DNA of 40,976 nucleotides, from NCBI GenBank assembly GCA_045658805.1, contig JAZOVQ010000039.1, positions 1 through 40,976 of the forward strand. Reading direction: 5' to 3'. How positions within the stretch are numbered: the stretch's first letter is position 1; each line of letters starts with the position of its first letter. This DNA is from Scatosoma sp045658805. GTDB taxonomy: Bacteria > Bacillota > Clostridia > Christensenellales > Borkfalkiaceae. Made by a program: the position numbers and the translations under genes. This document shows, piece by piece, positions 25,038 through 33,807 of the stretch. A model generated the notes under the pieces. That model worked only from the letters and a program-made list of their open reading frames with translations. It was not told the DNA's origin and searched no databases.

Positions 25038-27629
25038 ATGAAACCCGTATATTTGGAATTTTGCGGCGTAAACAGCTTTTCCGAAAAAGCGGAAATTAAT
25101 TTCAGCGAGTTGTTGGCGGGCGGAGTATTTGGCATTTTCGGGGATACGGGCAGCGGTAAAAGCACCATTCTCGATTGTATTCACCTTGCCTTGTACGGCG
25201 TGATTGAGCGTTCTACGGGCGCAATAAACGATTGTATCAATTACAATTCCGACGGCGCGTACGTGGTGTTTGATTTTGAAATTACGACGGGGGGCGAACG
25301 CCATACCTATCGTGTGCGTCGTGAGAGAAAACGCAAGCCCAACAGCGCGAAGGCGTATTTGTACGAATACGTGGACGGTGCATTGGTGGCGCTGTGCGAG
25401 GGCCCGAAAGAGGTCAACCCCAAGATCGAAGAAATTATCGGCTTGAATTTTAACGATTTTAAAATGTGTATTGCCCTGCCGCAGGGGGATTTCTCTGCGC
25501 TTGTCAAGGCGCAAACCTCGGAGCGAGTAAAGCTTGTGGCGCGTTTGTTCGACCTTGAAAAATATGGCGAACGTTTGGCGAAAGCCGCCTATGATAAATA
25601 CAATCAAGCGGACGAAGAAGTGCGTTTGGTTTTGGCGAAAATGGGACAAAACGAGGGCGGCGACCCCGAAACGATTGAAAGCAAACAAAAGGAAATCGAG
25701 GGGGATAAGCTTGCTTTAAAAGAAGCGGAAAGCCGTGTGAAGCGCGCGGACGAAAATTATGAAAAGGCGGCGACACTTAAAAAGGAAAAACAAGAATACG
25801 AAGAGGACGTTCGTCAATTAAACGGCTATATGCAACACGCTGCAGACATGGAGAAAAAGCGCGCGGAAGCGGAGCGTTTGCCTATGGCAAAAGCGGTGAA
25901 GCGTGCGGCGGAGGCTTGGAAAAAATCGCAAGAAGAACAAGCGGAAGCGGAAAAGAAATTGTCAATTGCAAATAACAACGTAAAGGCGGCTACCTTGGCG
26001 TTGGATAAAGCAAAGGCGGAGCGCGAAGCGCGGGATTTCGATAAGGAAATTGTGGACGTTTCCGTGGCACTGGACAAGGTCAAGGGTGCGCAGGCGGACA
26101 TTGACGAAGAAAAGGACGCGAAAGAACAGTATAACCAATGCGTTGCGCAATATAAAACGTTGAAAGCACAATGCGCCGATAAGGATTTTGCAAAGATAGC
26201 GGAAGACTTGGAAAAGCAATTGGAAGCACTCGGCGAAGACGAAACGTTGATGGAATATCTCAAAAACCATTGCAAGGATATGCTGTTACCCGACGTTTAC
26301 GAAGAGGTACGCGGGGATTTGCAAACGCTTGCAAACAAGCATACCTGCGTACAAGCGGACGTTGCGGACTTGTTAAAGAAATATACGTTGGCAGGTAACG
26401 TTGGCGGTACGTTCGACGTGGAAAAAGAACAGCAGGCGTTCCGTGAAATAGAGAGAAAGCGCAAGGCGTTGAAAAAGAATTTAGAGGATATAGCGAAAGA
26501 GAAGCTGACCAATGAAAGTATCCTCGGGAAAATGAAGATTGTTGAAGAAACGGGGCGTATGCACAAGGAAAGGTACAACCGCGCTGTCGAAAAGAACAAA
26601 GACGTGAAAGCGCTTGGCGAACGAGTGGATTTGGAAAGAAAGCTGGATAGCCTGCAAAAGGCGAAACGGCTTGCGGAAGAAGCCGTAGAAAGCGCGCAGA
26701 AAAAGTTAAACGGATACCTTGCGGAAGCGGATACGCAAAAGGGCTTGCTTGAGGTGCACCAAAAGTCGGTTGCGGACGGAAAGGAAGCGCTGCGCGAAGC
26801 GTTGGCGGAAAACGGTTTTGCTTCGGTGGAAGAAGCGGTTGATTTGCTTTATAAGCTTGGCGACGAGGAAAAAGTAAAAACGGAATGCAAAGCGTTTTTC
26901 GATAAGCTGGCTTTCTACAAACACAAAGTTGAGAAAACGGACGCGGTGAAATTTGCTTCGTACAGCGAAGAAAGTTTAGAAGCGGCGCGGCAGGAAAAGC
27001 TTTCGGCTGGGCAAGAGAGGGACGAAGTCAATCGTAAAATTGCCGCAGGGGAAGCAGAGCTTGCAAGGCTGATTGCGTTGCAAAAGAAATATCAAGAATT
27101 TGAAAAAGAATTGGCGGAAAAAGAGAAGCGGAAAAAACTGTGCGGCGAGCTGAAAGAAAGTTTGAAAAACAACCGCTTTTTGGAATTTATCGCTTCGGAA
27201 TATTTGCAAGAAATTTGCGCGGCGGCAAGTAAAACTTTGCTTTCGTTGACGAACGGAAAGTATTTCCTTCGTTATGAGAAAGATTTTAAAGTAGGGGACA
27301 ATTTAAATTGCGGCAATCTTCGTGCGGTAAAGACGCTTTCGGGAGGTGAAACCTTTTTGGTTTCCTTGGCGTTGGCGCTTTCGCTCAGCGGTGCAATTTG
27401 TCAAAAATCCCTGCGACCTATCGAGTTTTTCTTCCTTGACGAAGGGTTTGGCACGTTGGACGAGAAGCTGGTAGATACGGTTATGGACGTGCTGGCAAAA
27501 TTGAGCAAGAGCTTTGCCGTGGGATTAATTTCGCACGTAGAAGAACTTAAGCACCGCATTGACAATAAGATAATAGTAACGGGCGCAACCGAGACACACG
27601 GTTCGCAGGCTAAGATAGAAAAATTTTAA
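25038..27629 (+). CDS. sbcC: DNA repair ATPase SbcC (Rad50-like), short and lacking a CxxC zinc hook
   Basis: An 863-residue SMC-like ATPase partner of SbcD. Walker A GDTGSGKST is at residues 35-43, the ABC signature LSGGE at 767-771, and Walker B FFFLDE near 797-802. Between them is a long charged coiled coil. SbcC and Rad50 normally dimerise through a CxxC hook at the coil apex; no CxxC occurs anywhere in this protein, and the coils are shorter than in the usual 1000-1100-residue proteins. The ATG at 25038 follows GAGGAGG by ten bases. Immediately after the stop a degenerate copy of the gene's last 45 bases occurs. Confidence 0.94.
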   Translation: MKPVYLEFCGVNSFSEKAEINFSELLAGGVFGIFGDTGSGKSTILDCIHLALYGVIERSTGAINDCINYNSDGAYVVFDFEITTGGERHTYRVRRERKRKPNSAKAYLYEYVDGALVALCEGPKEVNPKIEEIIGLNFNDFKMCIALPQGDFSALVKAQTSERVKLVARLFDLEKYGERLAKAAYDKYNQADEEVRLVLAKMGQNEGGDPETIESKQKEIEGDKLALKEAESRVKRADENYEKAATLKKEKQEYEEDVRQLNGYMQHAADMEKKRAEAERLPMAKAVKRAAEAWKKSQEEQAEAEKKLSIANNNVKAATLALDKAKAEREARDFDKEIVDVSVALDKVKGAQADIDEEKDAKEQYNQCVAQYKTLKAQCADKDFAKIAEDLEKQLEALGEDETLMEYLKNHCKDMLLPDVYEEVRGDLQTLANKHTCVQADVADLLKKYTLAGNVGGTFDVEKEQQAFREIERKRKALKKNLEDIAKEKLTNESILGKMKIVEETGRMHKERYNRAVEKNKDVKALGERVDLERKLDSLQKAKRLAEEAVESAQKKLNGYLAEADTQKGLLEVHQKSVADGKEALREALAENGFASVEEAVDLLYKLGDEEKVKTECKAFFDKLAFYKHKVEKTDAVKFASYSEESLEAARQEKLSAGQERDEVNRKIAAGEAELARLIALQKKYQEFEKELAEKEKRKKLCGELKESLKNNRFLEFIASEYLQEICAAASKTLLSLTNGKYFLRYEKDFKVGDNLNCGNLRAVKTLSGGETFLVSLALALSLSGAICQKSLRPIEFFFLDEGFGTLDEKLVDTVMDVLAKLSKSFAVGLISHVEELKHRIDNKIIVTGATETHGSQAKIEKF

Positions 27630-27677
27630 CGGACGCAGCCGATAGACGGTTTGCAGGGCAGGCGTAGAAAAGGAAAC
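27578..27677 (+). repeat. imperfect tandem duplication of the sbcC 3' end
   Basis: The final codons of sbcC (from 27578) and the following gap (from 27628) share a pattern CGG(G/A)CGCA(A/G)CCGA...CGGTT(C/T)GCAGG...TAGAAAA, offset by about 50 bases. The copies differ at several places and by small gaps, so the duplication, if real, is old. Confidence 0.5.
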
Positions 27678-27687
27678 AAACGGGAAC

Positions 27688-29391
27688 ATGATTGTAAGTG
27701 CAATATCCTTATGGAAAAAGTACAATTTAAAAAATGCCTTAAACGAACGGGTATGGGGCGAGGAAACGAAGGGCGGTAAAGAATATTGCCACGTTTCCTA
27801 TGCAGGGCATAAGGTTGAGGACGGAAGCGTACGCATATACGCTCGTTTCGGCAAGCCCGCAGGCGGTACGGCGAAAAAACCTGCCGTATTGTTATTGCCC
27901 GACGCAGGCGAAAGCGCAAACGAGGATTTAATGAATTATTTCATTGAAAAGGGTTACGCTGTATTGATGCCCGATTATTCGGGTAAAATGCATGCGGACG
28001 GCGCGGACGTACAGCGTACGGTTTATCCCAATTCAATTGCCTATGGCAATTATGAACAAGCGCAGGGCTTGGAAAGCGAGGAGGATTTCTCCCCCGAAGA
28101 AAGCACTTGGTTCGAATGGACGTACACCGCTTTGTATTCCGTTAAATATCTCCGTTCTCGCGAGGACGTTGGCAACGTTGGCGTAGTGGGGATTAGAACG
28201 GGCGGGGAAATTGCTTGGCAAACTTTGCTTTCGCCCGACGTGAAATGCGGCGTGCCTATCAACGCAACGGGCTGGCGTTCTTTCTTAAACAGTTCTAAAT
28301 TCGGCGAAAATTTGGCGTCCAATCTCAGTGACGCGCGGCATCGTTATATTGCGGCGGCGGAAGCGCAGTCTTACGCGACGTACGTTAAATGCCCTGTGTT
28401 AATGCTTTGCGCGCTCAGAGATCATAACTGCGATTGCGACAGAGCGTACGATACCTATGCGAGAATAGGCAATTCGGACGGAAACGCATTGGCGTATTCC
28501 TCGGATACGGGGGCTTGTATCGGACCTAACGCCTTGGTGGATTTGGACCTTTTCTTAGAAAAGAATTTGAAGGGCAGAGAAATTTACATTCCCGATACCT
28601 TAAACGTAACGTTGAAAGAAACGTCGGAGGGCTTAGCTATTGACGTGGCGTGCGATAAGGAAGGTATTTTGGAAGAAGCAGGCATTGTTTATGCCGAAGC
28701 GGACGTAAAAACCAAATCGACTTATCGTGATTGGCATTGTATCTATAAAACGCCGGGACGCATGGTGAAAAACGGTAAATTCACGCATACCGTTAAACCC
28801 TTTGAAGGGGCAACGGCGGTATTTGCGTATGCGTATGCGAAATATATCAACGGATTTTGCGTAATGTCTAAAATTACGTCCAAACGCTTGACTGTTTCCA
28901 ACGATCGCGCCGTTAGAAACCGCGTCGTGTTTAGAGGGGATAACATAGACGGATTTAGCGTAGCGGACCACAACGCTTATTCTATCGCAAATATCTTTAT
29001 GGAAAGCGAGGCGGTACCCAAGAAAGCGGTGGGCTACGGCGGCATTGAAGGCGTGCATTCGGTAGGCGGTTTCCGTACCTATAAAATTAGTTCGCCTCGA
29101 TACTTGCCAGGAGAAAACGCGCTTTTGGAATTTGATGCATATTCGAAAGTTTCTCAAGAATTAAAGATAAGCATTGAGGTTGCGGACGTTGGCAATTTAT
29201 CCGACCGTTACAGTTGCTTGGCAATGGTGCGCGGCGGCGGTAAGTGGAAGCGTATCATTTTAAAGGCGGCGGATTTTAAGGGCGAAACGTACGGCAGACC
29301 TTTGGAAAATTTCTCCGACGGCAGCGCGCTTGTGTTTAGCTGCGCAGGCGAAGAAGAGGAATATTGCATTACCAATATCCTTTGGTTGTAA
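27688..29391 (+). CDS. alpha/beta-hydrolase-fold protein (dienelactone hydrolase / acetylxylan-esterase-like) without the catalytic serine
   Basis: A 567-residue cytoplasmic-looking protein with no signal peptide. Residues about 40-300 follow the alpha/beta hydrolase fold: KKPAVLLLPDAGE, a GYAVLMPDYSGK strand, and a nucleophile elbow. The elbow reads GIRTGG (168-173), so the expected GxSxG serine is Arg170; the enzyme is probably inactive or uses another chemistry. ALRDHNCD near residue 246 resembles the acid-loop region. The remaining 270 residues form a beta-rich region I cannot name. The ATG at 27688 has a weak GGGA site. It stands between sbcC and DUF951, with no pathway partner. Confidence 0.6.
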   Translation: MIVSAISLWKKYNLKNALNERVWGEETKGGKEYCHVSYAGHKVEDGSVRIYARFGKPAGGTAKKPAVLLLPDAGESANEDLMNYFIEKGYAVLMPDYSGKMHADGADVQRTVYPNSIAYGNYEQAQGLESEEDFSPEESTWFEWTYTALYSVKYLRSREDVGNVGVVGIRTGGEIAWQTLLSPDVKCGVPINATGWRSFLNSSKFGENLASNLSDARHRYIAAAEAQSYATYVKCPVLMLCALRDHNCDCDRAYDTYARIGNSDGNALAYSSDTGACIGPNALVDLDLFLEKNLKGREIYIPDTLNVTLKETSEGLAIDVACDKEGILEEAGIVYAEADVKTKSTYRDWHCIYKTPGRMVKNGKFTHTVKPFEGATAVFAYAYAKYINGFCVMSKITSKRLTVSNDRAVRNRVVFRGDNIDGFSVADHNAYSIANIFMESEAVPKKAVGYGGIEGVHSVGGFRTYKISSPRYLPGENALLEFDAYSKVSQELKISIEVADVGNLSDRYSCLAMVRGGGKWKRIILKAADFKGETYGRPLENFSDGSALVFSCAGEEEEYCITNILWL

Positions 29392-29463
29392 TGACCGCTT
29401 ATAATATTGCAAAGATATAGCGAAGATATAATGGATATATAGCGGATTAAAAGGACGGAGCGT

Positions 29464-29664
29464 ATGGAAACACGAGCATTCTCGTTGCAATTAAATACGA
29501 CGGTTACGATGAAAAAGGCGCATCCCTGCGGCGGGGTTGCGTGGACGATTACGCGCTTGGGCGCGGACGTGAAATTGCAGTGTCTTACCTGTAAAAAATA
29601 CGTCAATTTAAGCCGTGACGAACTCAAAAAACGCATAAAAAGCGTAGAGGGAAACAAGGAATGA
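29464..29664 (+). CDS. DUF951 family protein
   Basis: A 66-residue protein with HPCGG and CLTCKK, the two cysteine positions of the DUF951 family, a small conserved Firmicutes protein of unknown function that looks like a zinc ribbon or nucleic-acid-binding fold. AAGGA lies eight bases before the ATG. Its TGA overlaps the next ATG (ATGA), so it is translationally coupled to the signal peptidase gene. The 72-bp gap upstream contains AT-rich repeats of GATATA and a TATAAT but no good -35. Confidence 0.85.
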   Translation: METRAFSLQLNTTVTMKKAHPCGGVAWTITRLGADVKLQCLTCKKYVNLSRDELKKRIKSVEGNKE

Positions 29665-30332
29665 CCAATAAAAAAGAAAAAAAATTAACGGACAGCGAGC
29701 TGTACGAAGCGCATTACGGATACCGTGAAGATCGCGCAACCGTACGCTTCTACGTTATCCTTTTGCTAATAGTTACGGCGGTATTATCCCTGCGGTTTTA
29801 CTTCACCAACACTTACGGCGGCGTAGAGGTAGATGGTATGTCCATGTACAGCACGTTGATGCATAAGGACAAGCTATTGATGCGCTACGTAGAGGACGGC
29901 GAGGGCTTACAGCGCGGCGACGTGATAGTGGTGGACGTGCAGAATTATCCCGAATGTCAAAGCATTAAAGACGGATTTTTAATCAAGCGTTTGATTGCCG
30001 TTGAAGGGGACGCCGTACGATGTGAGCAAGGACAAATTTATATCAAGTACAGCGGCGAGGAAGTGTGGACGGCGTTGGACGAAGAAGCGCTTGGCTATAC
30101 GCCCTGCTATCAAAACAAAGCGAAATATAGTTTCCCTGTATACGAAGTGGGGGAAGGCGAAATCTTTTTCTTGGGCGACAACCGCGACAACAGTTGCGAC
30201 AGCCGTTATAAGGAAACGAAATATCAAGGTTCGCATTTGCGCAATTCGCTTTATAAAGCGACGGACGTTTACGGCGTGGTTCCCGAATGGGCAATTGAAT
30301 ACAAAGACACGCTTGAAAATATCTTTTTCTAA
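29661..30332 (+). CDS. lepB: signal peptidase I
   Basis: A 223-residue membrane protease that removes signal peptides from exported proteins. One membrane segment (about 30-48) precedes the catalytic domain. The nucleophile is S61 in DGMSM, the general base is K109 in FLIKRLIAVEGD, and GDNRDNSCDSR is the conserved box E. It overlaps DUF951 by four bases. Between its stop and degV a GACCGC/GCGGTC hairpin occurs without a T run, so transcription may continue. Confidence 0.93.
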   Translation: MTNKKEKKLTDSELYEAHYGYREDRATVRFYVILLLIVTAVLSLRFYFTNTYGGVEVDGMSMYSTLMHKDKLLMRYVEDGEGLQRGDVIVVDVQNYPECQSIKDGFLIKRLIAVEGDAVRCEQGQIYIKYSGEEVWTALDEEALGYTPCYQNKAKYSFPVYEVGEGEIFFLGDNRDNSCDSRYKETKYQGSHLRNSLYKATDVYGVVPEWAIEYKDTLENIFF

Positions 30333-30411
30333 AAAGGGAAATTAAGGGCTTGACCGCTTGCGGTCGGCGAGAAAATAAAATAGCAACATACAGTTAAGGA
30401 GAATGAAAATT

Positions 30412-31257
30412 ATGGCAATTCGTATTACATCAGACAGCACCTGCGATCTTGGTAAGTTGGCGGAAGAAAGAAACATCGGCATTATGCGTATCCAAGTAAA
30501 CTTGGACGGCAAATCGTACAGCGATGGGTTGGATATTACGCCCGAAGATATTTTTAAGTTTGTTGCGGAGAAGAAAATGCTCCCCAAAACTAGCGCGCCC
30601 AGCATTGCGGATTATGAAGAGTTCTTTGAAGAACAGCTTGCATACGGCGATGAAATTTTACACTTTAATATTTCGGCAAAGAGCTCGGCTTCGCACAACG
30701 TAGCAAAGCAGGCGTCGGAAAAGTTCGGCGGTAAAGTACACGTAGTAGACAGTATGGCATTGTCTACGGGGCAAGGCTTGTTGGTTATGTTGGCGGCGGA
30801 TATGCGCGACGCTGGCAAGAGTATTGAAGAAATTGAAGAAGTGGTAATCGCTTGCAGAGAACGCGTTAACACCTCTTTCGTACCTGATAGCTTGGATTAT
30901 CTTTACAAGGGGGGCAGAGTGTCGAAAATGGCAATGTACGGCGCAAACCTTTTGAAAATTCACCCTTGTATCGAAATGGAAAAAGGTCAACTTATCGGCA
31001 CGAAAAAATACCGCGGTAAAATGCAAATGTGCATTAAGCAATACGTAGAGGATTTGAAAGAAAAATATCCCAATTATGATAAGACGCGTTGTTTCGTAAC
31101 GCATTCGACGGCGGACGCGGATTTGGTTGCGCTTGCAAAAGAAAAGGTTGCCGAATTGTTCGAGTTCGACGAAGTGCTTGAAACGGTAGCAGGCTCGGTA
31201 GTTACCAGCCATTGCGGTAGAAATACACTCGGCGTATTGTTTATCTACGAAAAATAA
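30412..31257 (+). CDS. DegV family fatty-acid-binding protein
   Basis: A 281-residue protein of the DegV (FakB-like) family, which bind a fatty acid and, in FakB, present it to the kinase FakA. The opening ITSDSTCDL, the STGQGLLVML segment and the closing GVLFIYEK fit the family. AAGGAG at 30396-30401 is ten bases from the ATG at 30412 but only one from the ATG at 30403, so I use the later one. No fakA is nearby, so the fatty-acid role is from family only. Confidence 0.92.
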   Translation: MAIRITSDSTCDLGKLAEERNIGIMRIQVNLDGKSYSDGLDITPEDIFKFVAEKKMLPKTSAPSIADYEEFFEEQLAYGDEILHFNISAKSSASHNVAKQASEKFGGKVHVVDSMALSTGQGLLVMLAADMRDAGKSIEEIEEVVIACRERVNTSFVPDSLDYLYKGGRVSKMAMYGANLLKIHPCIEMEKGQLIGTKKYRGKMQMCIKQYVEDLKEKYPNYDKTRCFVTHSTADADLVALAKEKVAELFEFDEVLETVAGSVVTSHCGRNTLGVLFIYEK

Positions 31258-31313
31258 TAAAAAAATAAAAAAACGAATGGAGCAGTATACATTCGGTAAA
31301 AGGAGAGAGGAGT

Positions 31314-31934
31314 ATGATGACCTCCGTATACAATGACGCACATTATTTGAGCGTGTACAAACAAAAACAAAGAATTTGGTGGACGTTTATAGCGGTTACT
31401 TTGGCGTACCTGATTTTTTGTATATCGTGGCTAATGTATTATATATCTTTGCCGTATGAAGACCCGATGCAAGCGTTGCCGACAACGTGCGTATACGTCG
31501 CTACGGCGGTGTACGTTATTTTCTGTTACCCGTTTTTGGGGATTAAATTCAGCCGCGTGCGCCGTTATTTCAAGATGCTTTCGTACGTATCCGAAGGCTT
31601 GAAAATGGAAGAGAAAAACTATTTCTATTGTTTCGATGAAAAAAGCTTGCAAAAGGATAACATTGACGTTATCGCTTGCGTGTTTGAAACGTGGAATAAG
31701 AAGAAAAGCGAATGGATGGAACGTGAAACGTATTGCGATCCCGAAATGTCCTTGCCGCCATTTGAAAGCGGGGATTACGTTCGTTACGTTTCGCAAAGTA
31801 ACTTCATAATTCAATATGAAATTTTAGAACGTCACGCTTTGGAATTTGAAGAAGTGGACGACGAGGAATATGAGGAAGAAGAACAAGACGAAGCGCAAGA
31901 GGTAAACGAAGCGCAGGTTGAGGATGAAAATTAA
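31314..31934 (+). CDS. hypothetical membrane protein with acidic tail
   Basis: I do not recognise this 206-residue protein. Two hydrophobic segments at about 22-47 and 55-77 suggest a membrane hairpin, followed by a soluble domain of about 100 residues with several aromatic residues and YFYCFDEKS. The last 30 residues are strongly acidic (runs of Glu and Asp). AGGAG is eight bases before the ATG at 31314; the ATG at 31317 is also possible. It sits between degV and the ACT-domain gene, 20 bp before the latter. Confidence 0.75.
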   Translation: MMTSVYNDAHYLSVYKQKQRIWWTFIAVTLAYLIFCISWLMYYISLPYEDPMQALPTTCVYVATAVYVIFCYPFLGIKFSRVRRYFKMLSYVSEGLKMEEKNYFYCFDEKSLQKDNIDVIACVFETWNKKKSEWMERETYCDPEMSLPPFESGDYVRYVSQSNFIIQYEILERHALEFEEVDDEEYEEEEQDEAQEVNEAQVEDEN

Positions 31935-31954
31935 AGAAAAAGGAGAGAGGTATT

Positions 31955-32224
31955 ATGAGAGCAGTCGTTACCGTTACGGGTAAGGATAGAAAGGGTATTA
32001 TCGCAAAGGTGAGCAATTTCCTTTTGGAAAAGGGTGCAAATATCGAAGATATTTCCCAAACCATTTTAGGGGAATATTTCGCCATGATTATGATTGCGGA
32101 TTTGTCGGAAACGACGATGGAGCTTGCGGCGCTCGCAAGGGAATGTAGCGATTTTGGTAAACAAATCGGCATGTCCATTTCCATGCAGCACGAAGATATT
32201 TTTAACGCAATGCACAGCATTTAA
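31955..32224 (+). CDS. ACT domain protein, UPF0237 family
   Basis: An 89-residue single ACT domain beginning RAVVTVTGKDRKGII, the usual ligand-binding start, typical of UPF0237. ACT domains bind amino acids or related small ligands. It is 20 bp before the UPF0210 gene, and this pairing is widely conserved, so the two proteins probably act together; the process is not known. AAGGAGAGAGG provides a good ribosome binding site. Confidence 0.92.
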   Translation: MRAVVTVTGKDRKGIIAKVSNFLLEKGANIEDISQTILGEYFAMIMIADLSETTMELAALARECSDFGKQIGMSISMQHEDIFNAMHSI

Positions 32225-32244
32225 GGCGAGATAGGAGAGAGATT

Positions 32245-33600
32245 ATGTTCAGTAATAAGGACGTATTGGAAACCATCGCAATGGTGGAAAAGGAGCATTT
32301 GGATATACGTACAATTACGATGGGTATATCCTTGTTGAGCTGTATCCGCGACACGGCGGAGGAAACGGCAAGAAAGGTGTACGATCTCGTTTGCTCTAAG
32401 GCTCAAAATATCGTAAAGGTTGCCTCCGATTTGTCGGGGGAATATGGTATTCCCATTGTCAATAAGCGTGTATCGGTAACGCCTGTCAGCTTGCTTTGCG
32501 CGGCGTTCCCTGAAAAGGCGCCTCTTATCGGTAAGGCATTGGACGATGCGGCGGAAACGCTGGGTATCGACTTTTTGGGCGGCTATTCGGCATTGGTGCA
32601 TAAGGCAACGGCGGCGTATGAACGCGCGTTTATTAGAACCATTCCCGAAGTGCTTGCAACGACCAAGCGCCTTTGTTCGTCCGTCAACGTTGGTTCGACC
32701 AAGACGGGTATCAATATGGAAGCGGTAAAAATACTCGGCGAAACCTTTAAAGAAGCGGCTTTTTTGACCAAGGATGCGGACGGTATCGGCGCGGCGAAGT
32801 TGGTTGCATTTTGTAACGCGGTTGAGGACAACCCGTTCATGGCAGGCGCATTCCACGGCGTAGGCGAAGCGGACGTAGTAATTAACGTAGGCGTTTCGGG
32901 CCCTGGCGTTGTGAAGCATGCTTTGGAACAAATCCCGGATGCGGATTTGACGGAAGCGGCGGAAATGATTAAGCGTACCGCGTTTAAAATTACCCGTGCA
33001 GGGCAGTTGGTTGCAAAAGAAGCGGCAAAGCGTTTGAACGGTCAATTTGGTATCGTGGATTTGTCGTTGGCGCCCACGCCTGCAATGGGGGATTCGGTTG
33101 CGCAAATTTTGGAAGAATTGGGTATCGAATGCGTAGGCGGTCACGGTACGACGGCGGCGTTGGCGCTTTTGAACGACGCGGTGAAAAAGGGCGGCGTAAT
33201 GGCTTCGTCGAGAGTTGGCGGACTTTCGGGCGCGTTTATTCCTGTGTCGGAAGATATCGGTATGATTAAGGCGGCGGAAAAGGGCGAAATCAATTTGGAT
33301 AAGCTGGAAGCAATGACCTGCGTATGCAGCGTGGGCTTGGATATGATTGCTATCCCTGGCGATACCCCTGCAACGACCATTGCGGCAATGATTGCGGACG
33401 AAGCCGCTATCGGTATGATTAATAATAAGACGACGGCAGTGCGTATTATCCCTGCGCCTGGTAAGACGGTTGGGGATCAGGTTAATTTCGGCGGGCTGTT
33501 GGGCCGCGCGCCTGTGTTGCCTGTGCATAAAACGGATTCGTCCAAGCTTATCAACCGCGGGGGGAATATTCCTGCGCCTATCCACAGCTTCAAAAATTAA
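32245..33600 (+). CDS. UPF0210 (DUF711, PFL-like) family protein
   Basis: A 451-residue protein of the UPF0210 family, a glycyl-radical-like (PFL) fold whose reaction is unknown. Recognised by DIRTITMGISLLSC near the start, VGSTKTGINMEAVK, a VSGPGVVKHAL segment, and GGHGTTAALALLNDAVKKGG. It follows the ACT-domain gene with 20 bp between and a clear AGGAGAG site. It ends just before the 85-bp tandem duplication. Confidence 0.93.
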   Translation: MFSNKDVLETIAMVEKEHLDIRTITMGISLLSCIRDTAEETARKVYDLVCSKAQNIVKVASDLSGEYGIPIVNKRVSVTPVSLLCAAFPEKAPLIGKALDDAAETLGIDFLGGYSALVHKATAAYERAFIRTIPEVLATTKRLCSSVNVGSTKTGINMEAVKILGETFKEAAFLTKDADGIGAAKLVAFCNAVEDNPFMAGAFHGVGEADVVINVGVSGPGVVKHALEQIPDADLTEAAEMIKRTAFKITRAGQLVAKEAAKRLNGQFGIVDLSLAPTPAMGDSVAQILEELGIECVGGHGTTAALALLNDAVKKGGVMASSRVGGLSGAFIPVSEDIGMIKAAEKGEINLDKLEAMTCVCSVGLDMIAIPGDTPATTIAAMIADEAAIGMINNKTTAVRIIPAPGKTVGDQVNFGGLLGRAPVLPVHKTDSSKLINRGGNIPAPIHSFKN

Positions 33601-33770
33601 GCAACGTACCGTTGCATCTAGTATTTCAACTGGGCTTGGTAAGTAATTGGACGGTGTGACTTTGCTGTTACAGTTCGTTGGACGGGCAGCGTACCGTTGC
33701 CTCTAGTATTTCAATTGGACTTGGCAGGTAATTGGACGGTGTGACTAGGTTGTTACCATTTAGTGGATAA
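33601..33770. repeat. two tandem 85-bp noncoding units
   Basis: Units at 33601-33685 and 33686-33770 align with no gaps; each opens with a palindrome (GCAACG-TAC-CGTTGC, or GCAGCG-TAC-CGTTGC) and contains TAATTGGACGGTGTGAC. Most differences are single bases, denser near the 3' end. Since 85 is not a multiple of three, it is not a coding repeat. There is no T run to make a terminator. The rest of the gap to pepF is AT-rich. Confidence 0.85.
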
Positions 33771-33807
33771 AAAACTTTTGAAAATTTAAAGGAAAGATAA
33801 AAAAATT

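Noticed and set aside
30351..30364. GACCGC/GCGGTC hairpin as terminator between lepB and degV
   Set aside because: No T run follows; at most it is a weak pause or processing site.
32221..33585. 454-codon reverse frame
   Set aside because: It is antisense to UPF0210, with Arg/His-rich composition typical of a shadow frame.
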